Program-made: the position numbers and the translations under genes | Source of the DNA: Leifsonia sp. SCN 70-46 | GTDB lineage: Bacteria; Actinomycetota; Actinomycetes; Actinomycetales; Microbacteriaceae | Assembly: GCA_001725325.1 (NCBI GenBank) | Contig: MEFY01000002.1 | Coordinates: 2,297,559 to 2,361,558, forward strand | DNA length: 64,000 nt | Reading direction: 5' to 3' | The notes under the pieces: generated by a model | Databases searched by the model: none | Told to the model about the DNA's origin: nothing | What the model saw: only the letters and a program-made list of their open reading frames with translations | Part shown: positions 13,243 to 23,787 of the stretch, piece by piece | How positions within the stretch are numbered: the stretch's first letter is position 1 | Layout of the letters: every line of letters begins with the position of its first letter

Positions 13243-15348
13243 TTACGCCGAAGCCGTGACGGCTGCGAGAGATTCCTTGGCCGCGGAGACGGCCGCCTCA
13301 GTGGTGATCCCGAACTCGCGGAACAGGGTCTTGTAGTCGGCGGATGCGCCGAAGTGCTCGATGGAGACGCTGCGTCCGGCGTCGCCCACGTAGGGACGCC
13401 ACGTGGACGCGACGCCCGCCTCGATGGAGACGCGCGCCCTGACGGCGGCGGGGAGCACCGACTCGCGGTAGGCCGCGTCCTGCTCCTCGAACCACTCGAG
13501 GCTGGGCACCGACACGACGCGGGCGTTGACGCCCTCGCCCTTGAGCACCTCGCGGGCCTCGACGGCGATCTGCACCTCGGAGCCCGTCGCGAGGAGGATC
13601 ACGTCGGGCGTGCCGCCGGGAGCCTCCGCGAGGATGTACGCGCCCTTGGCGACGTTGCTCGCCGAGGCGAGCGTGTCGCCCGTGGCCGCACCGTCGCCGC
13701 GCTCGAACACGGGGAGGTTCTGGCGGCTGAGCGCGATGCCCGCCGGGCCTTGGCGGCGCTCGAGGATCGTCTTCCACGCCCAAGCCGTCTCGTTGGCGTC
13801 CGCGGGGCGCACGACGTCGAAGCCGGGGATGAGGCGCAGCGACGCGAGCTGCTCGATGGGCTGGTGGGTGGGGCCGTCCTCGCCGAGCGCGACGGAGTCG
13901 TGCGTCCAGACGAAGATCGACGGCGCCTTCATGAGCGCCGCGAGGCGCACCGCGGGGCGCATGTAGTCGCTGAAGATGAGGAAGGTGCCGCCGTACGGGC
14001 GCGTGTTGCCGTGCAGCACGATGCCGTTGAGGATGGCGCCCATGGCGTGCTCGCGGATGCCGAAGTGCAGCACGCGGCCGTACTCGTTGCCCGTCCACTC
14101 GTGCGTCGAGTGCGTGCTCGGGATGAACGACGCCGCGCCCTCGATGGTCGTGAGGTTCGACTCGGCGAGGTCGGCGGAGCCGCCCCACAGCTCGGGGATG
14201 ACGGCGCCCAGGGCGCCCAGCACCTTGCCGCTCGCGGCGCGCGTGGAGACATCCTTGCCCGCCTCGAAGACCGGCAGGGCCTCCTCGACGCCCTCGGGCA
14301 GCGCGCCCGAGAGGATGCGGTCGAGCAGCGTCTTGCGCTCGGGGTTGGCGGCCGCCCACGCGTCGAACTGCACGTTCCACTCGTCGTGGGCCGCCTTGCC
14401 GCGCTCGACGGCCTTGCGCGTGTGCTCGATGACCTCGTCGGCGACCTCGAAGGTCTTCTCGGGGTCGAAGCCGAGGGTGCGCTTGGTGGCGGCGAGCTCG
14501 TCGGCGCCGAGGGCGGAGCCGTGGATCTTGCCGGAGTTCTGCTTGTGCGGGGCCGGCCAGCCGATGATGGTGCGCAGGATGATGAGCGACGGCTTGTCGG
14601 TGACGCCCTGGGCGCGGAGGATCGCGTCGTGGAGCTCGGCGACGTCCTCGTTGTAGACGCCCGTCTTCTTCCAGTCGACGACCTGCACGTCCCAGTGGTA
14701 CGACTCGTAACGCGCCTTCACGTCCTCCGTGAAGGCGATGTTGGTGTCGTCCTCGATCGAGATCTGGTTGGAGTCGTAGATCGCGATGAGGTTGCCGAGC
14801 TGCTGGTGCCCGGCGAGCGACGAGGCCTCGGAGGACACGCCCTCCTGCAGGTCGCCGTCGCCCGCGAGCACGTAGATGAAGTGGTCGAAGGGGCTCTTGC
14901 CCGTCTCCGCCTCGGGGTCGAAGAGGCCGCGCTCGTAGCGCGCCGCGTAGGCGAAGCCGACCGCCGACGAGATGCCCTGGCCGAGCGGGCCCGTCGTGAT
15001 CTCGACACCGTCGGTGTGGCCGTACTCGGGGTGGCCGGGGGTCTTGGAGCCCCACGTGCGCAGCGCCTTGAGGTCGTCGAGCTCGAGGCCGTAGCCGCCG
15101 AAGTAGAGCTGCACGTACTGCGTGAGCGAGGAGTGGCCGATCGAGAGGATGAACCGGTCGCGGCCGATCCACTCGTTGTCGCTGGGGTCACGGCGCATGA
15201 CCTTCTGGAACAGCAGGTAGGCGGCGGGAGCCATGCTCATCGCCGTGCCGGGGTGGCCGTTGCCGACCTTCTCCACGGCGTCCGCCGCGAGGATCCGGGC
15301 GGTGTCTACTGCCTTGTCGTCAATGGGATCCCATTGGAGAGTTGCCAC
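13243..15348 (-). CDS. tkt: Transketolase
   Basis: [58 protein letters not shown]. Confidence 0.98.
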   Translation of the reverse strand: MATLQWDPIDDKAVDTARILAADAVEKVGNGHPGTAMSMAPAAYLLFQKVMRRDPSDNEWIGRDRFILSIGHSSLTQYVQLYFGGYGLELDDLKALRTWGSKTPGHPEYGHTDGVEITTGPLGQGISSAVGFAYAARYERGLFDPEAETGKSPFDHFIYVLAGDGDLQEGVSSEASSLAGHQQLGNLIAIYDSNQISIEDDTNIAFTEDVKARYESYHWDVQVVDWKKTGVYNEDVAELHDAILRAQGVTDKPSLIILRTIIGWPAPHKQNSGKIHGSALGADELAATKRTLGFDPEKTFEVADEVIEHTRKAVERGKAAHDEWNVQFDAWAAANPERKTLLDRILSGALPEGVEEALPVFEAGKDVSTRAASGKVLGALGAVIPELWGGSADLAESNLTTIEGAASFIPSTHSTHEWTGNEYGRVLHFGIREHAMGAILNGIVLHGNTRPYGGTFLIFSDYMRPAVRLAALMKAPSIFVWTHDSVALGEDGPTHQPIEQLASLRLIPGFDVVRPADANETAWAWKTILERRQGPAGIALSRQNLPVFERGDGAATGDTLASASNVAKGAYILAEAPGGTPDVILLATGSEVQIAVEAREVLKGEGVNARVVSVPSLEWFEEQDAAYRESVLPAAVRARVSIEAGVASTWRPYVGDAGRSVSIEHFGASADYKTLFREFGITTEAAVSAAKESLAAVTASA

Positions 15349-15545
15349 GGGGTACTGACCCTTCGTTCACTTGGTGGAAGACCGCCGGCAAGGGGACGCA
15401 AACACCACAGCACGCGAAACACTTTCGTAGGGTTTCTGGGGGAGAGCGAATCATCGGCCAGCAGGCCCCTCAAGCATAGCGAGTGCGGCCGCCGTACTCC
15501 CGACGGCGTAGGGGGCTTGCGCGCGCACCGCATACACTCGATGCC

Positions 15546-16466
15546 ATGGATGTCGCGATCGAGGCCCGCACCGAGCGCCCTCGCATCGGGTTCCGTCGCA
15601 AGGCGCTCGCCTACATCGCGCTCACGAAGCCGCGCGTCATCGAGCTGCTGCTCGTCACGACGGCCCCGGTCATGGTGCTCGCGGCCAACGGCATCCCCGA
15701 CCTGTGGCTCGTGCTCGGCACGCTCGTGGGCGGCTCGCTCAGCGCCGGCTCGGCCAACGCCTTCAACTGCTACATCGACCGCGACATCGACCGTGTCATG
15801 AACCGCACGAAGAAGCGCCCGCTCGTCACGGGGGAGCTCACCGACCGCGAGGCCCTCGTCTTCGCGTGGGTCACGGGGGTCGCCTCGGTGCTGTGGCTCG
15901 GGCTGCTCATCAACTGGCTCTCCGCGGCGCTCTCGCTCGCGGCGATCCTCTTCTACGTGCTCGTCTACACGCTCGTGCTCAAGCGCCGCACCCCGCAGAA
16001 CATCGTGTGGGGCGGCGCCGCGGGCTGCATGCCCGTGCTCATCGGCTGGGCGGCCGTCACGAACTCGCTCACGTGGGCGCCGGTCATCCTCTTCGGCATC
16101 GTCTTCCTGTGGACGCCCCCGCACTACTGGCCCCTCTCGATGAAGTACCGCGCCGACTACCAGTCGGTGGGCGTGCCCATGCTCGCCGTCGTGCGCGGCC
16201 GCACGGTCGTGGGGCTCCAGGTCATCCTCTACGCGTGGGCGACCGTCGCGTGCTCGCTCCTGCTCATCCCCGTCGCGGGCATGGGCGTCGTCTACACGGT
16301 CGTCGCCGTGCTCGCGGGCGCGTGGTTCATCGTCGAGTCGCACGTGCTCTACAGCTCCGCGATCCGCCACGGCGACGTGCGGCCGATGCGCGTCTTCCAC
16401 AGCTCGATCAGCTACCTGACGCTCGTCTTCCTCGCCGTGGGCATCGACCCGCTGCTGCCGTTCTGA
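15546..16466 (+). CDS. ctaB: Protoheme IX farnesyltransferase
   Basis: [52 protein letters not shown]. Confidence 0.96.
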   Translation: MDVAIEARTERPRIGFRRKALAYIALTKPRVIELLLVTTAPVMVLAANGIPDLWLVLGTLVGGSLSAGSANAFNCYIDRDIDRVMNRTKKRPLVTGELTDREALVFAWVTGVASVLWLGLLINWLSAALSLAAILFYVLVYTLVLKRRTPQNIVWGGAAGCMPVLIGWAAVTNSLTWAPVILFGIVFLWTPPHYWPLSMKYRADYQSVGVPMLAVVRGRTVVGLQVILYAWATVACSLLLIPVAGMGVVYTVVAVLAGAWFIVESHVLYSSAIRHGDVRPMRVFHSSISYLTLVFLAVGIDPLLPF

Positions 16467-16471
16467 GCTAG

Positions 16472-17377
16472 CTAGGCCCGCGGCGCGCGCTGCGAGAGCA
16501 TCGTGGCGGCGAAGGCCGCGAGGAGCGCGCCCGCGAGCACCATGTGGATGCCCACGAGCACCTCCGGCAGGCCGAGGCGCGCCTGCGTGAGGCCCACGGC
16601 GATCTGCGCGAGCTCGACGGCGAGCAGCACGACGGCCCAGCGGCGGGGGAGGCCCTGCCGAAGGGCCACGACCACGAGCAGCACCGTGAGGCCGAACGTC
16701 GCGTAGGCGGGCCACGAGTGCACGTGCTGCAGCAGCTCGGGGTCGAGGCCGTTGCGCGGCGCGGGCCTGTCCGGGTTCGAGTTGTCGCCCGCGTGGGGCC
16801 CCGAGCCGGTCGTGAGGATGCCGACGACCACGGTCACGAGCACGGCGGCGGCCGTCACGTGGGTGACGGCGCGGTACCAGCGCGGCACGAGCAGCTCCGT
16901 GCCCGCGCGGCCGTGGTAGACGCGCCACACGAGCACCGTCGTCACGACGACGAGCACCATCGACACGGCGAAGTGCGCGCCCACGACGTAGGGGTTGAGG
17001 CCCGTGAGCACGGTGATGCCGCCGAGCACGGCCTGGAACGGGATGCTCAGGCCCTGCAGGAGGGTGAGCCGGAACAGGTCGGGCCGCTCCTTGCGGTACC
17101 GGATGACGAAGAGGAAGGCGAGGATCGTGATCGCCGCGAGCACGAAGGTGAGCAGGCGGTTGCCGAACTCGATGACCCCGTGGATTCCCATCTCGGGTGT
17201 CGAGACGAACGACCCCTCGGTGCACTGCGGCCACGTGGGGCAGCCGAGCCCCGACGCGGTGAGGCGCACCGCGCCGCCCGTGCCGATGAGGGCGATCTGG
17301 AAGATGAGCGACAGCCACGCGATCACGCGGACTCGACGGTCGACGGCGGCGGGCAGCCACTGGACAACGGCCTTCAC
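16472..17377 (-). CDS. ctaA: Heme A synthase (COX15/CtaA family)
   Basis: IALIGTGGAVRLTASGLGCPTWPQCTEGSFV; IHGVIEFGNRLLTF; VHSWPAYATFG. Confidence 0.94.
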   Translation of the reverse strand: MKAVVQWLPAAVDRRVRVIAWLSLIFQIALIGTGGAVRLTASGLGCPTWPQCTEGSFVSTPEMGIHGVIEFGNRLLTFVLAAITILAFLFVIRYRKERPDLFRLTLLQGLSIPFQAVLGGITVLTGLNPYVVGAHFAVSMVLVVVTTVLVWRVYHGRAGTELLVPRWYRAVTHVTAAAVLVTVVVGILTTGSGPHAGDNSNPDRPAPRNGLDPELLQHVHSWPAYATFGLTVLLVVVALRQGLPRRWAVVLLAVELAQIAVGLTQARLGLPEVLVGIHMVLAGALLAAFAATMLSQRAPRA

Positions 17378-17621
17378 AGCCGCACCTCCTGTTATTTCCG
17401 GGTACTCCCTGTAGACTTCTGGGGTTCAGGAACACAGCCCATGCCGGGGAGTCAGCGCAGACGCCGGAGAGAGCATCTCCCGTGTCCTGGTTCAGTCTAA
17501 GCAGGCCCGGTACCTCAAAATCCCACGCTGCTGGCTGCCCATCGCAACAACCGGTACGTGCTGTGTGAGGGAATGCCGTGGCGACCACCCCGGTTGCCGA
17601 CGGTAGGAAAGAGGTTCTCTT

Positions 17622-19040
17622 ATGTCAGACGTGCTGATCGACCGCCCCGAGCTCAACAGACTCGGGCAGTACGAGTTCGGCTGGTCCGACTCCGACGAAG
17701 CCGGCGCGTCTGCGCGACGCGGCATCAACGAAGACGTCGTGCGCAACATCTCCGAGCTCAAGAACGAGCCCGAGAGCATGCTCAAGACCCGCCTCTCGGG
17801 TCTCAAGAACTTCTTCCGCAAGCCCATGCCGACGTGGGGCGCCGACCTCTCCGGCATCGACTTCGACAACATCAAGTACTTCGTGCGCTCGACGGAGAAG
17901 CAGGCGCAGACGTGGGAGGACCTCCCGGAGGACATCCGCCTCACGTACGAGAAGCTCGGCATCCCCGAGGCGGAGCGCAAGCGCCTCGTCTCCGGCGTGG
18001 CCGCGCAGTACGAGTCCGAGGTCGTCTTCCACTCCATCAACGCCGAGCTCGAGGCCCAGGGCGTCATCTTCATGGACACCGACACGGCCCTGCGCGAGCA
18101 CCCCGAGTTCTTCGACGAGTACTTCGGCACGGTCATCCCGGCCGGCGACAACAAGTTCGCGGCTCTCAACACGGCCGTGTGGTCGGGCGGGTCGTTCGTG
18201 TACGTGCCCAAGGGCGTGCACGTCGAGATCCCGCTGCAGGCCTACTTCCGCATCAACACCGAGAACATGGGCCAGTTCGAGCGCACCCTCATCATCGCCG
18301 ACGAGGGCTCGTACGTGCACTACATCGAGGGCTGCACGGCGCCGATCTACAAGTCCGACTCCCTGCACTCCGCGGTCGTCGAGATCATCGTGAAGAAGAA
18401 CGCCCGCGTGCGCTACACCACGATCCAGAACTGGTCGAACAACGTCTACAACCTCGTCACCAAGCGCGCGATCGCGCACGAGGGCGCGACGATGGAGTGG
18501 ATCGACGGCAACATCGGCTCGAAGGTGACGATGAAGTACCCGTCGATCTACCTCATGGGCGAGCACGCCAAGGGCGAGACGCTGTCGGTCGCCTTCGCGG
18601 GCCCCGGCCAGCACCAGGACGCGGGCGCCAAGATGATCCACATGGCGCCGTACACGACGTCGTCGATCGTCTCCAAGTCGATCGCCCGCGGCGGCGGCCG
18701 GGCCGGCTACCGCGGCGAGGTGCGCGTGGACGAGAAGGCCCACCACTCCGCGAACACCGTGCGCTGCGACGCCCTGCTCGTCGACACCATCTCGCGGTCG
18801 GACACCTATCCGGCCATCGACATCCGCGTCGACGACGTGCAGCTCGGCCACGAGGCGACCGTGTCGCGGGTCAGCGCCGAACAACTGTTCTACCTGCAGT
18901 CCCGCGGCATGCCCGAGGACGAGGCCATGGCCATGATCGTGCGCGGATTCATCGAACCCATCGCGCGCGAGCTCCCCATGGAGTACGCGCTCGAACTCAA
19001 CAAGCTCATCGAGATGAGCATGGAAGGCAGCGTCGGTTGA
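17622..19040 (+). CDS. sufB: Fe-S cluster assembly protein SufB
   Basis: [82 protein letters not shown]. Confidence 0.97.
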   Translation: MSDVLIDRPELNRLGQYEFGWSDSDEAGASARRGINEDVVRNISELKNEPESMLKTRLSGLKNFFRKPMPTWGADLSGIDFDNIKYFVRSTEKQAQTWEDLPEDIRLTYEKLGIPEAERKRLVSGVAAQYESEVVFHSINAELEAQGVIFMDTDTALREHPEFFDEYFGTVIPAGDNKFAALNTAVWSGGSFVYVPKGVHVEIPLQAYFRINTENMGQFERTLIIADEGSYVHYIEGCTAPIYKSDSLHSAVVEIIVKKNARVRYTTIQNWSNNVYNLVTKRAIAHEGATMEWIDGNIGSKVTMKYPSIYLMGEHAKGETLSVAFAGPGQHQDAGAKMIHMAPYTTSSIVSKSIARGGGRAGYRGEVRVDEKAHHSANTVRCDALLVDTISRSDTYPAIDIRVDDVQLGHEATVSRVSAEQLFYLQSRGMPEDEAMAMIVRGFIEPIARELPMEYALELNKLIEMSMEGSVG

Positions 19041-20218
19041 GCCTGGCAGCAACGGAACAGCACGGCGCGCGCGCCCACAGCGACGGGGGCTGGGACTCGA
19101 ACGCCCCCGGCTACGTGCCGGTGCAGACGCGCGATGCGCGCTTCACGTCGACCTCGCACGACGACTTCCCCAAGGTCACGGGTGTCGAGGGCGACTGGAA
19201 GCTCACGCCCGTCGCACGCATCGCCCCCCTCCTCGACGGCGAGCTCGACGGCTCGGCCTACGACTACACGGTCACCGACGGCGCCCAGGTCGAATGGATC
19301 GACCGCGAGGATGCACGCATCGGCGCCGCCGGCACCCCGGAGGACCGCGGCTCGGCCAACGCCTGGAGCTCGTTCGACAAGGCCCTCGCGATCACGCTCA
19401 CGTCCGAGGAGCACGTGGACGTCGTCCTCACGCGCTCGGGCCTCGGCACGGCGCCGCGCGCCGCGCACACCGTCATCACCGCGAAGCCGCACAGCGACTC
19501 GACGGTCATCCTGCGCTCGAGCGGCGACGCGCACCTCGCCGAGAACGTCGAGATCGTGGTCGAGGCCGGCGCCAGGCTGACCCTCGTGAGCGTGCAGGAG
19601 TGGACCGACGAGTCCACGCAGCTCGCGAGCCACTTCGCGCAGGTGGGCCGCGACGCCCAGCTGCGCCACATCGTCGTGACGCTCGGCGGGTCCGTCGTGC
19701 GCCTCAACCCCTCGGCCCACCTGTCGGGGGAGGGCGCCCAGGGCGAGCTCTTCGGCCTGTACTTCGCCGACGCGGGCCAGCACTTCGAGCAGCGCGTCTA
19801 CCTGCACCACGAGGGCGAGAACACCGTCGGCCGCGTCAACTACAAGGGCGCCCTGCAGGGCACGGGCGCGCGCACGGTCTGGGTGGGCGACGTGCTCATC
19901 GGCCCGAAGGCCTCGGGCACCGACAGCTACGAGCAGAACCGCAACCTCGTGCTGAGCGAGGGCACGCGCGCCGACTCGATCCCCAACCTCGAGATCGAGA
20001 CGGGCGACATCCTCGGGGCCGGCCACGCGAGCGCGACGGGCCGCTTCGACGACGAGCAGCTCTTCTACCTGCAGGCCCGCGGCATCAGCGAGGCCGAGGC
20101 GCGACGCCTCGTCGTCATCGGCTTCCTTGCCGAGATCGTCCAGAAGATCGGAAACACGGAGCTCGAGGCGCACCTGCACGACGCGATCGAGACCGAGCTC
20201 GCAGGAGGTGCGGCATGA
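19037..20218 (+). CDS. sufD: Fe-S cluster assembly protein SufD
   Basis: SufD beta-helix; [52 protein letters not shown] start overlaps the sufB stop (TTGA). Confidence 0.95.
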   Translation: MSLAATEQHGARAHSDGGWDSNAPGYVPVQTRDARFTSTSHDDFPKVTGVEGDWKLTPVARIAPLLDGELDGSAYDYTVTDGAQVEWIDREDARIGAAGTPEDRGSANAWSSFDKALAITLTSEEHVDVVLTRSGLGTAPRAAHTVITAKPHSDSTVILRSSGDAHLAENVEIVVEAGARLTLVSVQEWTDESTQLASHFAQVGRDAQLRHIVVTLGGSVVRLNPSAHLSGEGAQGELFGLYFADAGQHFEQRVYLHHEGENTVGRVNYKGALQGTGARTVWVGDVLIGPKASGTDSYEQNRNLVLSEGTRADSIPNLEIETGDILGAGHASATGRFDDEQLFYLQARGISEAEARRLVVIGFLAEIVQKIGNTELEAHLHDAIETELAGGAA

Positions 20219-20544
20219 CCGCGGAACGCATCGGCACCGTCGACGAGCTCGAGCTCAACAAGGCCTACCGGGTCGTGCTCGACGGCATCGCGATCGCGAT
20301 CGTGAAGGATTCGGCCGGCACGGTGCACGCCATCGGCGACACGTGCACGCACGGCGACATCTCCCTCGCCGAGGGCTTCGTCGAGGACGACGCCATCGAG
20401 TGCTGGGCGCACGGATCGCTCTTCGCCCTCGACACCGGCAAGCCCCTGAGCCTGCCCGCCTACGAACCGGTCCCGGTGTTCACCGTGACCGTGGATGACG
20501 ACGGCGTCGTGTACGTCGACCCCCAGAAGACGCTCGCCGTCTAA
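20215..20544 (+). CDS. Rieske-type [2Fe-2S] ferredoxin (non-heme iron oxygenase ferredoxin subunit family)
   Basis: CTHGDISLAEGFVEDDAIECWAHGSLFALDTG: C-x-H...C-x2-H Rieske motif. Confidence 0.93.
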   Translation: MTAERIGTVDELELNKAYRVVLDGIAIAIVKDSAGTVHAIGDTCTHGDISLAEGFVEDDAIECWAHGSLFALDTGKPLSLPAYEPVPVFTVTVDDDGVVYVDPQKTLAV

Positions 20545-20569
20545 CTACCGAGCTTAGGAACACACAGCA

Positions 20570-21346
20570 ATGTCAGTACTCGAGATCAAGGATCTCCACG
20601 TCAGCGTCGAGACCGAGCAGGGGACCAAGCAGATCCTCAAGGGCGTCGACCTCACCATCAGGCAGGGCGAGATCCACGCCGTCATGGGCCCCAACGGCTC
20701 GGGCAAGTCGACCCTCGCCTACTCGATCGCCGGCCACCCGAAGTACCACGTCGAGAGCGGCTCCGTGCTGCTCGACGGCGCCGAGGTGCTCGAGATGAGC
20801 GTCGACGCGCGCGCCCGCGCGGGCATCTTCCTCGCCATGCAGTACCCCGTGGAGATCCCGGGCGTGCGCATGGCCGACTTCCTGCGCACCGCCAAGACCG
20901 CCCTCGACGGGGAGGCGCCCGCGCTCCGCCCGTGGATCAAGGAGGTCAACGAGGCGATGAAGGCCCTGCGCATGGACAAGGCGTTCTCCGAGCGCAATGT
21001 CAACGAGGGCTTCTCGGGCGGCGAGAAGAAGCGCCACGAGATCCTCCAGCTCGAGCTGCTCAAGCCCAAGTTCGCCGTGCTCGACGAGACCGACTCCGGC
21101 CTCGACGTCGACGCGCTCAAGATCGTCTCCGAGGGCGTCAACCGCGCCAAGGAGGCGAACGACCTGGGCGTGCTCCTCATCACGCACTACACGCGCATCC
21201 TGCGCTACATCAAGCCGGACTTCGTGCACGTGTTCGTCGACGGCCGCGTCGCCGAGGAGGGCGGCCCCGAGCTCGCCGAGCGCCTCGAGAACGAGGGCTA
21301 TGACCGCTACGTGCTGGCGGACGGCGCCGATGCGGGCGTAGCGTAG
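20570..21346 (+). CDS. sufC: Fe-S cluster assembly ATPase SufC
   Basis: MGPNGSGKSTLAYSIAGHPKYHVESGSVLLDG; FSGGEKKRHEILQLELLKPKFAVLDETDSGLDVDALK. Confidence 0.97.
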   Translation: MSVLEIKDLHVSVETEQGTKQILKGVDLTIRQGEIHAVMGPNGSGKSTLAYSIAGHPKYHVESGSVLLDGAEVLEMSVDARARAGIFLAMQYPVEIPGVRMADFLRTAKTALDGEAPALRPWIKEVNEAMKALRMDKAFSERNVNEGFSGGEKKRHEILQLELLKPKFAVLDETDSGLDVDALKIVSEGVNRAKEANDLGVLLITHYTRILRYIKPDFVHVFVDGRVAEEGGPELAERLENEGYDRYVLADGADAGVA

Positions 21347-21351
21347 AAGCC

Positions 21352-21681
21352 ATGGCAACCGCGCTCGCACCCGCGCTCTTCGAACAGGTCGAGGAGGCGC
21401 TCAAGGACGTCATGGATCCCGAGCTGGGGGTCAACATCGTCGACCTCGGCCTGATCTACGACCTCAGCTGGGACGACGAGAACGACGCCCTCATCATCAG
21501 CATGACGCTCACGTCGGCGGGATGCCCGCTCACGGACGTCATCGAGGAGCAGACGGCCCAGTCGCTCGACGGCATCGTCGACGCGTTCCGCATCAACTGG
21601 GTGTGGATGCCGCCGTGGGGCCCGGAGAAGATCACCGACGACGGGCGCGACATGATGCGCGCCCTCGGGTTCTCGATCTAG
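21352..21681 (+). CDS. sufT: MIP18/DUF59-family Fe-S assembly factor (SufT-like)
   Basis: VMDPELGVNIVDLGLIYDLSWD; LTSAGCPLTDVIEEQ. Confidence 0.92.
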   Translation: MATALAPALFEQVEEALKDVMDPELGVNIVDLGLIYDLSWDDENDALIISMTLTSAGCPLTDVIEEQTAQSLDGIVDAFRINWVWMPPWGPEKITDDGRDMMRALGFSI

Positions 21682-21690
21682 CCCGAGAGC

Positions 21691-22293
21691 CTAGGGCTGC
21701 GCGATCGCGATCGTGAGCGTGTCGGACGCGGTCTGCTTGGCGTACGACGCCGAGGTCGGGGTCGACTGCAGCAGCAGCTCGTATGTGAGCGAGAGCTGCA
21801 CGTAGGTCGCGTCGGGGTCGATCGCCGGCAGGATGAACGTCTGGCTGTAGCTGTACGGGTCTTTCACGAGGTAGCCGGGCGTGATCGTCGAGCGGTCGGA
21901 GAGCTGCGGGGGGCTCGTGAGCTTGCCGTCGGAGCCGTACACCGCGACGAGCACCGTCATGTTCGAGAGGTAGACGGCCTGCCCCTCGTCTCCCGTGATG
22001 TCGGCGATCATCGAGATGCTCAGCGGCTTGTTGGCGTCGGCGGTCCACTGGTCCATCGAGAGCGTCGAGAAGTAGTCGACCGAGAGACCGATGCTGCCCG
22101 CCGTGAGCAGGTGCTTCGTCGAGCCGTTCGCGAGCTCGTTGACGACGGTCGTGATCTCGGTGCTGGTGGGCTTGGGCGTCGCGGTCGGGGTGGGCGTCGC
22201 GCCCGCCTCCTCCCACGGCGGCGTGCCGCACGCGCTGAGCGCGACGGTCACGAGGGCGGCGAGGGCGACGGCGGCGAGGCGGTTCGGCTTCAT
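21691..22293 (-). CDS. Putative lipoprotein of unknown function
   Basis: Signal peptide with lipobox MKPNRLAAVALAALVTVALSACG; 12 bp downstream of the GT2 gene. Confidence 0.8.
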   Translation of the reverse strand: MKPNRLAAVALAALVTVALSACGTPPWEEAGATPTPTATPKPTSTEITTVVNELANGSTKHLLTAGSIGLSVDYFSTLSMDQWTADANKPLSISMIADITGDEGQAVYLSNMTVLVAVYGSDGKLTSPPQLSDRSTITPGYLVKDPYSYSQTFILPAIDPDATYVQLSLTYELLLQSTPTSASYAKQTASDTLTIAIAQP

Positions 22294-22305
22294 GGTGGTC
22301 TCCGA

Positions 22306-23718
22306 TCAGACGCGGTAGCCGCGGTGGCGGCGCAGGAGGCTGGCGGTCATGGTGAGGGTCTGGATGGCGGTGATGACGCCCAGGATGGGCCAGCCCACCC
22401 ACAGGATCGACGACTGCACGACCACGGGGAGCAGGAACCACCCGATCGACGCGGCGATCATCACGAGGACGACGAGGATGACGGGCGTCAGGTAGGCGTT
22501 GCCCGAGCCGCGCTCGGCCTTCGCCTGCTCGGCCCAGTTGTCGGTCTGCTTGCGGCTCAGGAACTTGCTCCAGGCCCGGAAGAAGTGGCCGAGGCGGATG
22601 ACCATGTAGATCTCCGCGGGGACGAGCGTCGCCGCGAAGACGACGTCCTTCCAGTCGCGGTTCTTCATCGACAGCGCGATGCGCGTGTTGAGCAGGATCG
22701 CGATGGCCGGCGGGATGAGCCAGATCGGGCTGAACACGAACGCGTGGATGGAGAGCGACGCGACGAGCAGCAGCACGAACATGATGCGGGTGAAGCCGTT
22801 GACGAGCATGGAGAGGTTCTCGAGCCAGCGCAGGCGCAGGTTCGGGTGGAGGGGCTGGCCCTTCGTGTCGCCGCGCTGGCCGGGCCACATGAGCTCGATG
22901 GCGCCGAAGTTCCACTTGACCTGCTGGCCGTCGAGGGCGCGCAGGGTGGTCATGCCGCCGACGTCGGCGCGCGCCTGCGCGCTGATCTTGGTGAGGTAGC
23001 CCGCGCTCTTGATCTGCAGCGAGAGCAGCGAGTCCTCGACCTCGGAGTCCTTGACCCACGGCGTCTGCTGGTGGTTGTCGGCCATGACCTGGCGCAGCGC
23101 CCTCATCGAGAAGATCGAGAACTGGCCGCCGAGCACCGCCATGTTGCGCCCGCGCAGCATGTTCTGCATGTTGAACGCGGCGAACTGGGCGCGCTGGCCC
23201 GCGATGAGGAAGGGGGCGACGACGCCCGTGAAGGGCGTGTCGTCGATGCTGTAGATGGCCGAGATGCCGCCGATGCGCGTGTCGGAGGCGATCTCGGCCT
23301 CGAGCGACTCGACGGCGCGCGGCTCGGCGGTCGTGTCGCCGTCGACGCCCAGGAGGTAGTCGCAGCCCTCGACGAGCGAGAAGCCGTAGTTGAGAGCGCC
23401 GACCTTCTTGTCGGGGTTCTTGCCGATGTCGTGCACGTAGACCTCGGTGAACTGCTCCGCCCCGTCGCGCTCGACGGTGTGCGGACCCGCGAACGTGCTC
23501 GCGATGGCGACGGTGTCGTCGGTCGAGTTGTTGACGATGACGTGGATGACGTCGGGCAGCCTGGTCTGGGCGAGCAGCGACTCCAGCACGGCGCCGATCG
23601 AGTCAGCCTCGTTGTAGGCGGGGATGACGCATCCGATGGTGGGGCGGAAGCGCGCCTCGCTCTGTACCGACTCGAAGAACTCGTCGGGATTGGCGGTGAG
23701 GCTGTCGATCGTGGTCAT
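22306..23718 (-). CDS. Membrane glycosyltransferase family 2, processive-type (polysaccharide synthase-like)
   Basis: CVIPAYNEADSIGAVLESLL; GVDGDTTAEP (DxD); VKDSEVEDS; NLRLRW (QxxRW-like) followed by several TM helices. Confidence 0.88.
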   Translation of the reverse strand: MTTIDSLTANPDEFFESVQSEARFRPTIGCVIPAYNEADSIGAVLESLLAQTRLPDVIHVIVNNSTDDTVAIASTFAGPHTVERDGAEQFTEVYVHDIGKNPDKKVGALNYGFSLVEGCDYLLGVDGDTTAEPRAVESLEAEIASDTRIGGISAIYSIDDTPFTGVVAPFLIAGQRAQFAAFNMQNMLRGRNMAVLGGQFSIFSMRALRQVMADNHQQTPWVKDSEVEDSLLSLQIKSAGYLTKISAQARADVGGMTTLRALDGQQVKWNFGAIELMWPGQRGDTKGQPLHPNLRLRWLENLSMLVNGFTRIMFVLLLVASLSIHAFVFSPIWLIPPAIAILLNTRIALSMKNRDWKDVVFAATLVPAEIYMVIRLGHFFRAWSKFLSRKQTDNWAEQAKAERGSGNAYLTPVILVVLVMIAASIGWFLLPVVVQSSILWVGWPILGVITAIQTLTMTASLLRRHRGYRV

Positions 23719-23787
23719 GTGTTCCAGTGTCCGGCAGCGACCTCAGGACGGGCGGCGGTGTTCCCGCAGCTTTGCCTCAAGATCTGC

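Noticed and set aside
13228-15801. 857-aa plus-strand ORF opposite tkt
   Set aside because: Antisense shadow of transketolase
15306-17588. 760-aa minus-strand ORF across ctaA/ctaB
   Set aside because: Out-of-frame relative to ctaA and antisense to ctaB; no domain
17378-17621. 244-bp ctaA-sufB intergenic region considered as a possible ncRNA or SufR operator
   Set aside because: No convincing long hairpin, palindrome or riboswitch consensus could be identified by eye
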